Position numbers and translations under genes: made by a program. 14,649 bases of DNA, taken from positions 1,941-16,589 of the forward strand of contig JH993918.1 of the NCBI GenBank assembly GCA_000316135.1, given 5' to 3'. The DNA comes from Trachipleistophora hominis (lineage: Eukaryota; Microsporidia; Pleistophoridae). This document shows positions 8,593 through 14,649 of this stretch, piece after piece (within the stretch, counting starts at the first letter, position 1; each line of letters begins with the position of its first letter). The notes beneath the pieces are model-generated. The model searched no databases and had not been told where the DNA came from. It saw only the letters and a program-made list of their open reading frames with translations.

Positions 8593-9721
8593 GAATACTG
8601 CTCTAATATAGAAAATCATAGTTTGCGCAGTGTTGCTTTGCTCGATAAAAAAATTATCATCGATTGTATCAAAAGCACAACTTTGCACGACAGCTGTTTT
8701 AACTTTTGTTGTTAATTAAAATAAGAAATCATTATTAGCGTGACTTTTTGATTTGGAGAACCAAATTAAGTCTATATGGAATATTTAATGCACGTGAAAA
8801 TAAAGATTTTGAAAAAAATAATCTAATATGAATGGACCAGGTTATTATTCGTATTGCAAACATAAACTGCATAGGTTTTAATATGAAAATGGACAAAACT
8901 ATTTTAAAAATTATTAGAAGTAATTTATAAAATGAAATTTACTCTTTTCATATGCAGAATATCTAATATATTGAGTGTAAGTGAAAAGCGTACCTCTAAA
9001 AGCAATGTAAATTTTGTTATTATACCTGATAACGCGAAGATTGTTCAAAAGACAATGGTAATGAACAGACAAGTGGCAGTTAGTTACACAACAATGCTCA
9101 TTCAATCGATATATTATCTATAATATAAGGAAGAAAGGACAACAAAACAAATACTGGGGTAAAAGTTGAAATCGGAAGTTTTTGTACGAAACATGGCAAG
9201 TAAATCGTGATAATCAACACGTTTACCGGGAAACCTCCGTTAAAAATATCGGAATATAAAAATCAAAAAAAATACCACGCTTTGTCCGTGGGTGCACAGT
9301 TATTATGGTGCGGTATATTCACTAATAAAACCTTCAACAGATCTACGTTAGTAAATGTGTCTTTAAAGCTGTGACCTGGTCAGATGAATTAACGGAAAAT
9401 GTAGCACAAATCTTTACTAAATTAAAAACAAACACAACGTAAATGTTAACACCGAAATCATACAGAGCAATTTCAAGTGGAAATCATCAAAAGTTACAAA
9501 GGATAAATATGTGATTCTTACACAAGTATGACCAATACCACATGGATGTTAATTTTTAGTTTCTTCGTCAACAAACAATTGATCTCAATCTATTGAAAGC
9601 TACTATTTTTTCTAGTAATGAAAGTATATAATTTCAAATCACGTTAACATAGTAATTATATGAACATTATCGTCTATCATTACAACTTTTGACCAAAAAA
9701 TAATGCCCTCATATGTTTCTC

Positions 9722-9747
9722 TTATTATTGATCAAGATCAATAATAA
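9722..9747. repeat. Near-perfect palindrome, 12-bp arms
   Basis: TTATTATTGATC (9722-9733) and GATCAATAATAA (9736-9747) are exact reverse complements separated by only AA. Such an arrangement can form a cruciform or a two-fold symmetric protein site. It is the longest perfect inverted repeat I found in the window. No gene start is near it. Confidence 0.6.
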
Positions 9748-9990
9748 ACAATTAATTTTAAATATTGAGCATTCAGACTAAATAGTATATTTCTTCATCA
9801 TACCAAAATTCAGACCGATTAGACAATGCTTTTAGTTAATTCTTTTTTTTTGCTGGATTGATTTTGTAAAACTACTTAAATATGAGAACGAGCATTTTAT
9901 ACTTGTTTCTAACAGTGATATATTGATTTTTTTTAGTATGCGTATATGGCTAATTAATAATAACCATTCGTAATAATAAAAAGACAATTT

Positions 9991-10155
9991 CAAGCTGACT
10001 GGTCAGTTTGCGACGAAAATTCAAAAATATTATTTTACTTTTTGGTAATAAATAAAAAGTTATATGGTGTTATGAAGGTCTCATCTTCTGAAATTTACTC
10101 AACAGTTATTTACGATCTATATTTAGATAAATCGTTGACACCGACAGAAAATTAA
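9991..10155 (+). pseudogene. Broken coding fragment, family member 1
   Basis: This is an open frame without a usable start (open from 9964, ending TAA at 10153-10155). It contains QADWSV near its start and KILFYFLVINKKL further on. The same peptide elements recur at 10614-10694 (QVDWSV and KILFYVLVTNKNL). Across the alignable codons most differences are at third positions, as at GAC/GAT, TCA/TCG, TTT/TTC, TAC/TAT and TTG/TTA, which is the signature of past selection on protein. I do not recognise the family. It is probably the C-terminal end of a decayed gene; this copy carries about 25 more residues after the shared part. Confidence 0.45.
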
Positions 10156-10253
10156 TTTTCTAACCTTTTTTGGAGGAAACATATTTAATTAATGGTTCAA
10201 CATTCCACCCAACATCTATTTAACATGCTCTTCCTAGTGTGATAATACCTACC

Positions 10254-10391
10254 ATGGCCTGTTCAGCATTTCTAATCTCAACGGAGAAATATAAAACAAC
10301 GCTGCAACGCTCGACTTCAAATAAAGTTACGAACAAGAAAGAAGAAATCCTATCGAAGGCATATCAATGTAAATTTCCGTTTAGAAACTGA
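10254..10391 (+). other. Short 45-codon open frame, unproven
   Basis: ATG at 10254 in the context ACCATGG opens a 45-residue lysine- and threonine-rich frame ending TGA, within a patch richer in G+C. The opposite strand is also open across much of the patch. There is no C-run motif close to the start (a CCACCC lies about 45 bases upstream) and no recognisable domain. It lies between the two related coding fragments, so it may be part of the same decayed locus. Confidence 0.15.
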
Positions 10392-10613
10392 ATAGCGCAG
10401 CTAGTCATGGTAATAAATGGACAACTTGTAAGTTAGTCGATTAGATTAATAATAGTGCATTATCTGGTTGCTCTTAAGAAAGTAAAAGAAATTCATGAGT
10501 GTATGCTAAATAACCACTATAAACCACATTATATGTCAGTTTATTGAGGTTTTTCTAGCCATGCTTCACCAATAATTACTATCGTTAACCAACCAAAATT
10601 AACAAAAGGCACT

Positions 10614-10694
10614 TCGCAAGTTGATTGGTCGGTTCAAGGAAAAAAGATTTTATTCTATGTTTTAGTAACAAATAAAAATTTACGCAGTACTTGA
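10614..10694 (+). pseudogene. Broken coding fragment, family member 2
   Basis: The frame reads SQVDWSVQGKKILFYVLVTN and ends at TGA 10692-10694. It is the counterpart of 9991-10155 about 620 bases upstream, with a shorter stretch between DWSV and KILFY and an earlier stop. The upstream part of the frame is open only to 10548 and has no start. The two copies look like a tandem duplication followed by decay. The function is unknown. Confidence 0.45.
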
Positions 10695-10862
10695 TTTTTT
10701 ATATCTGGAATTGCTTTGAATATTTTTTCCATGATATTTAGAGAAAATATTGCCTCTTTCTAAGAACCATTCTTTTAACCATCGCTGAAAAGTGCTGAAT
10801 TCTAGGAAATGGCTAGTGAAGGAGAAATCAGAGACAACGAAGATATATGTAAATAAACACAT
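10680..10862 (-). CDS. Hypothetical 60-residue protein, low confidence
   Basis: This minus-strand ATG frame has a hydrophobic, phenylalanine-rich N-terminus followed by a basic tail containing FQRWLKEWFLERGN and many lysines. It overlaps the end of the plus-strand fragment at 10614-10694 by 15 bases in a tail-to-tail arrangement. There is no C-run motif before the start and no family I recognise. A frame this long is expected by chance in this region, so it is listed only because its composition is more protein-like than its neighbours. Confidence 0.2.
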   Translation of the reverse strand: MCLFTYIFVVSDFSFTSHFLEFSTFQRWLKEWFLERGNIFSKYHGKNIQSNSRYKKSSTA

Positions 10863-11734
10863 ATTGATTTACTTCATGTTTTATGAAAGGAATAGCGCGC
10901 TAGTATTTTGTAAAATGCTAATCGTAAGAAAAAATAATTTTTACCATCTCCTAGTAAATGTGAGTCATGAAATAATGATCATAAAAAGCGAATAGTTCTA
11001 GAAAAGGATAAATTACTTCAAATATTTACCTAAATTCGTTACCGTTTTTATAGAGGAAAATATTGCGGTTGGCTTTTATAAAACAATGAGTTTTTACGGA
11101 CATGTTGTTGTTTGACAAAAATTTATATCGTAATTAATAGTAATACTCATTTTTAGACAATATTCACAAACAAAACGGGTTGACCCGGTTAATTATCAAT
11201 TTAGTTTATTGTCTTGTGAAGCTTGGATCCATTAACCCGTTAAATTGAGAATGTTAGCAATTTATGATATCATTTAATGTATTATTAGCGTAATCAGTAG
11301 CATCAATATAACTTGGAATTCCAGGGCTTATTTATGTTATTTAACCAATATTCAGTATGGGAAAAAGTGTTTTCCGGATAAAACTATTGCAAATATAATC
11401 TGTTAAGATATTTATGACACAATGACATAATTATGCTTGAAGAATTTGCTCTTTTTTTGGTTAATTCATTAAAATCTATTAATAACGGTGTATTACCTGT
11501 TAGTCACATGAATTTTAGTTTCCTTTTCATACGAAATAAAATATAACATTAACGATGAATGTGATGTTGTGAGTATTTATTAACACACAAGTAGCTTGTT
11601 TTTAGATTAGTTTACTCTTTTTATGGCTATAAACTTAATTTAAATTGCTACCGTTGTTAAAAATCAATGACCAACGAGGCTATAGTAGGAAGTAGTCCTC
11701 CTGAGATTTGCTTGCAAAAGGTGTGACGCGGCGT

Positions 11735-11791
11735 TGTGAGGAGAAACTGAAGTAGTAAGTAAAGTCTAATTTAAGAATTAATTTAATGCAA
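11735..11791. repeat. Diverged short repeat, copy B
   Basis: This copy matches bases 1-55 (four mismatches in the first 39 bases, then a two-base insertion). GTAAGT lies at 11755-11760 and is followed by CTAATTTAAG ending at 11775, similar to a short microsporidian intron. On the minus strand the shared part gives the same twelve residues as copy A. That frame continues open to 11661 with TTPRHTFCKQISGGLLPT before a TAA. The patch 11665-11760 is richer in G+C than its flanks. Confidence 0.7.
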
Positions 11792-12583
11792 CCACTGTTA
11801 CAATCTTCAAAAAGATTATGTTTTTAACTAGAAACAAATTAGGAACAATAATAACGGATGAACTTAAAACATGATTTGGATATTATGTGTTTGACAGAAT
11901 TAATGGTTTCCAAATGCAAAATTTATGTAGTATGCTGTGAAAACGTAAGTCGCTAAGTGACATCATAATCAAAACATTCATGTATATCCACTGCTACCGA
12001 GTTAATGTGATTTCTAAGAACAATATTTTAATTAAATAAATTTTAATAGTGGAAACATCGTGAAAGTGGTTATGTTAAGATGTTGACCAAATTTTTTCGT
12101 TTTAACCCGTAAATTGTTAAGTGACGATCTATTCATCACCTCATGCCTTAAAGAGTACGCTAGCTACTTGTAGCATTTTACAAATTATTTGCATTTGATT
12201 AAAACAATGTGTAGCAAATATATTTCTTGCCACAAACATAATATTCTGTGGATAGTCTTTATGATTATTCAGGAATTATTTGCTGTGAACAGCGTCAAAT
12301 TTCCTCATGTGATATAGAACATTTCACTGTGATTTTTATCATTGCATACCGTATTGTTTCGGGTCGTCTAAATATAATGATTAATAATAAAAGTTACGAT
12401 CTAAATCCTTAAACAGCTTAGTTTCAAAAACCCATCGACATTAATTTGTTTGGTCTTATTGTTTATGAAAATTGAAGTAGAATATTTTTTTATTGACCAA
12501 TTTATGATAAGATGTTTAGAAACACGAAATGTCTCAGACTTGTTTATAAATAAAAATTAAAATACGGGTGTATTGTAATCTGA

Positions 12584-13375
12584 ATGCAATGGTTATTCAC
12601 AATTTCAATTGTTTATTGTTGTTTGATGACGAACAACACCATAATAACTAATTATGATGCCAAAAAGATGGTTGTGCATCGTATAGTAAACGACAGAGTA
12701 GGAAACTGCGTTAGATACGTACATAAAAGTGAAAGTGATGAGATATATACTCTTAACAGTAGATCACAGCTGTGTTGTAAAGAAAAAAATGATAAGAATG
12801 GTTTTAACGCTCAAGAAACCAAAAATATTGATCGTAAAAGACCTTTTTATGTTGTTAACAAGTCAATTGCGGAAGATATAAGCAGTAATAATCGACTATC
12901 AGATCAATTAATGGAAAAATTTACAAAAGAGAACCTGAAAAATACACAGAGTAACATAAATTGTCCGAATCCAGACGCCTTTCCATATCAAGCAATATAC
13001 TCAAATTCATGCAACTCTTCCAGACAGCAACAGCCATCAATAAGCAAATTTTTTGATGCTTTGCATGATATCACTATTTTTAGGATGCCTATACTCTTCT
13101 ATTTCGTAATTCACGCTCCACCATTTTTACTTTTATTTATAATTTATTTGCTTACACAAACTAGCAAAGAATTTGATAATTATTATAATCTCCGTAGTTG
13201 TGGTAAAATTATGAAAGATTTTTCCATAAGTGAATCTTGTACCATTTGCTTGACAATTTTTGAACACTGTGAAATTGTTGAGCTAAAATGTGGCCATTTT
13301 TATCATCGAGCATGCGCAGAGAGGTGGTTAAGAAGAAAAAGGGTTTGTCCATTATGTAGATGCATCATGTTTTGA
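12584..13375 (+). CDS. Transmembrane RING-H2 protein, probable E3 ubiquitin ligase
   Basis: The 263-residue protein starts with a hydrophobic signal-like segment (residues 1-15). A polar, asparagine- and serine-rich region of about 150 residues follows, then one membrane helix at about 169-190, then a C-terminal RING-H2 domain. The zinc ligands are C219, C222, C236, H238, H241, C244, C255 and C258 in the order C3H2C3, with the tryptophan W248 and CPLC (255-258) expected of an E2-binding RING. The likely role is membrane-anchored ubiquitin transfer with the RING in the cytosol and the polar part in the lumen or outside, as in type I RNF/Tul1-like ligases; this is family inference. The gene lacks the C-run motif seen at the other three genes and is more A/T-biased in codon use, so it may be lineage-specific or fast-evolving. 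Confidence 0.88.
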   Translation: MQWLFTISIVYCCLMTNNTIITNYDAKKMVVHRIVNDRVGNCVRYVHKSESDEIYTLNSRSQLCCKEKNDKNGFNAQETKNIDRKRPFYVVNKSIAEDISSNNRLSDQLMEKFTKENLKNTQSNINCPNPDAFPYQAIYSNSCNSSRQQQPSISKFFDALHDITIFRMPILFYFVIHAPPFLLLFIIYLLTQTSKEFDNYYNLRSCGKIMKDFSISESCTICLTIFEHCEIVELKCGHFYHRACAERWLRRKRVCPLCRCIMF

Positions 13376-13965
13376 TTATACGTTTAGTTATGAATGATAA
13401 GTTAGATTGTGCGGTAGCCCTTTATTCTGGAATTTAAACACTGAATACACTATATGACTATCTATTGTCTAATTCAAACATCATCAGAGCGCCTTCATAA
13501 AGAAAAAATATTGATAATATGTTCTCTCATACGTTTTCAAGAGTGGAGAAAGACGTCTTTGACGTGCTCGAGTAAGACAGGTTAAATGATATAAGAATTC
13601 GGTTTTTAAAAATCTCAATTGTTCTTCACACTTAGGCAGGTTGTCTCTATTCGTGGATCTCTTATGGATGAATTGATAAAGTAAAACATACTAACCACAT
13701 TGAAATACGAAAACCATAGTATAAAGCATTGTTTCGTTAGTTATAATACACTATTTACTCTTATATTTATATGTTAATATCACTGTTAATATACGAAATA
13801 ACACAGCAACAAAGTTTTTATAATCAACTAGTGCGCTTTCTTTTTTTTATAAACCAGGTGCCAAGTAAGACTTATAATGCACAAAGGTAGTGATGTGATA
13901 TACAAAATACCATTTTACTACTTTAAATATGCATAATTTACAGTTTTGAAATAAACTATTTTAGT
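13376..13965. other. Spacer between convergent RING and helicase genes
   Basis: About 590 AT-rich bases with no gene. If the helicase belongs to an intact Helitron, the element's 3' end should lie here. The best candidate is CCAG at 13854-13857 (CTGG on the minus strand, followed by T), with a weak AAGT/ACTT hairpin at 13863-13873 six bases inside. The stem is only four bp, so this is tentative. Confidence 0.5.
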
Positions 13966-14649
13966 TTAATCTAATAATTCATTATACACTACATTCTTTG
14001 TATACACCATGTTGTTGTCAGCTTTGCCTTGATCGCCATTGTCTGCAATGTATACTTTGAGACCACTTGCATCACGTACTCTGAATAAAGCCACATACAA
14101 CTGTCCATGTACAAAAACGGGGCTGTGTAGATAAACACCTACCTTATCGAACGACTGCCCTTGTGACTTATGGATTGTCATGGCAAACGAAAGAAGAACA
14201 GGAAATTGCCTTCGTTTGAGTATGAATGGAAATTGTGCTTCGCTTTGTGCCATATTAATCCTTGATATGATTACTCGGTTGTCTTTCTCAGATCCTGTCA
14301 CGATCGTGGCTATAATAAAGTTGTTATGAAGCTCGTCAACTATCAGGCGTGTACCATTGAGCAAACCATTGGCTGGATCAAGGTTTCGTAATAGCATTAT
14401 AAGTGCACCTCGTTTCAGAACCAATTTATGAGGTGGCATTCCGGATGGTTGTTGCTTGTTAAGAAATTCTAATGGATAGTTTGCTATAATGTCATTATCC
14501 TCTGTAACAATGGAATCTGCACTTGTGTATGTTACCTCAGTATCAAGAATTAAACCAAGAACTTTTTCGTTTGTTTCCTTTGCAACATCATTATTTGTTG
14601 TTAGTATGATCCTGTTAGTTAAATCTTCACTGTTCGTTGAATTAATTAC
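13854..14649 (-). mobile_element. Helitron, 3' portion (left boundary tentative)
   Basis: The helicase fragment identifies a Helitron rolling-circle transposon whose body continues past the right edge. The left boundary given is the candidate CTGG-T terminus described for the spacer; a more distant or different end is possible. Confidence 0.5.
13966..14649 (-). CDS. Helitron-type Pif1-like helicase, C-terminal part (runs off right edge)
   Basis: The frame stays open from the right edge to TAA at 13966-13968 (227 residues visible); the methionine at 14439 is internal. Helitron hallmarks are clear: RIILTTNNDVAKETNEKVL (residues 13-31), YTSADSI, the YPLEFLN-to-PHKL linker, GALIMLLRNLDPANGLLNGT (81-100), motif V TIHKSQGQSF (158-167) and motif VI GQLYVALFRV. 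The protein ends with TKNVVYNELLD, the usual Helitron helicase C-terminus, so the 3' end of the gene is complete. Rolling-circle Helitrons use this 5'-3' helicase with an N-terminal HUH Rep nuclease, which would lie beyond the window. Motif VI has phenylalanine where serine is usual (YVALSRV), although its arginine is kept. The visible frame has no stop or frameshift, suggesting a recent or still active copy. Confidence 0.93.
   Translation of the reverse strand, partial: VINSTNSEDLTNRIILTTNNDVAKETNEKVLGLILDTEVTYTSADSIVTEDNDIIANYPLEFLNKQQPSGMPPHKLVLKRGALIMLLRNLDPANGLLNGTRLIVDELHNNFIIATIVTGSEKDNRVIISRINMAQSEAQFPFILKRRQFPVLLSFAMTIHKSQGQSFDKVGVYLHSPVFVHGQLYVALFRVRDASGLKVYIADNGDQGKADNNMVYTKNVVYNELLD

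Larger units (their letters stand above)
7670..12583. other. Long gene-poor AT-rich region with relic islands
   Basis: About 4.9 kb without a confident intact gene. It contains the T-rich minisatellite at 8542-8592, a palindrome at 9722-9747, two related coding fragments at 9991-10155 and 10614-10694, repeat copy B at 11735-11791, and several patches richer in G+C (about 8185-8270, 9275-9390, 10250-10420 and 11665-11760). Frames of 45 to 63 codons occur on both strands, for example 8932-9123 plus, but none has the C-run start motif, and frames of this size are expected by chance. Confidence 0.55.

Noticed and set aside
8622..8632. TTTGCGCAGTG, identical to part of the U4 snRNA 5' end
   Set aside because: The following bases lack the U4 kink-turn stem-loop and the U6-pairing stem I region, so an 11-base match is treated as chance.
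8914..9123. 63-codon open frames on both strands at the same place
   Set aside because: Neither strand has a start motif, a domain or a repeat partner, and their mutual overlap suggests chance.
11174..12120. CGGGTTGACCCG hairpin and recurring TTAACCCGT-AAATTG words near 11174, 11234 and 12105
   Set aside because: The stems are four to five bp and the shared words about 15 bases. They are suggestive of an old repeat but too short to call.
1..14649. tRNA, rRNA, snRNA genes and CRISPR arrays
   Set aside because: I looked for B-box-like GTTCRA words with paired acceptor stems, conserved rRNA words and regularly spaced repeats by eye and found none. A covariance-model scan would be needed to exclude diverged RNAs.

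Overview
The window looks like nuclear DNA of a microsporidian (an intracellular fungal-lineage parasite) with an expanded, AT-rich, gene-poor genome. Three things point there: a short, unspliced cytosolic-type asparaginyl-tRNA synthetase; paired C-runs (CCC...CCC) sitting directly upstream of the ATG in three of the four complete genes, the known microsporidian start-proximal motif; and very little 5' leader. This is inference from the sequence alone; no species is claimed. Recognisable coding DNA covers only about a quarter of the window.

Layout from left to right. 1-55: one copy of a diverged short repeat, cut by the window edge. 197-412 (-): a 71-residue protein with a C-run motif touching its ATG and a possible Sm2-like end. 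423-4033: about 3.6 kb without a convincing gene, holding several hairpins and one interleaved (pseudoknot-like) pair of inverted repeats at 3578-3661. 4051-5376 (+): intact asparaginyl-tRNA synthetase. 5377-6881: the spacer between two convergent genes, with hairpins and an AATAAA just past the stop of the right-hand gene. 6882-7652 (-): a seven-segment membrane protein. 7670-12583: about 4.9 kb of AT-rich DNA with short islands richer in G+C, a T-rich minisatellite, a near-perfect palindrome, the second copy of the edge repeat, and two related broken coding fragments (9991-10155 and 10614-10694) whose differences fall mainly at third codon positions. 12584-13375 (+): a secretory-pathway transmembrane RING-H2 protein, probably a ubiquitin ligase. 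13966-14649 (-): the C-terminal part of a Helitron-type Pif1-like helicase that runs off the right edge.

The genes do not form an obvious pathway. They are one housekeeping enzyme, two membrane proteins, one small protein and one mobile element. The most interesting material lies in the gene-poor stretches, which look like a graveyard of old coding and mobile sequence with some possible structured RNA. I found no clear tRNA, rRNA or CRISPR array and no convincing new multi-gene system.
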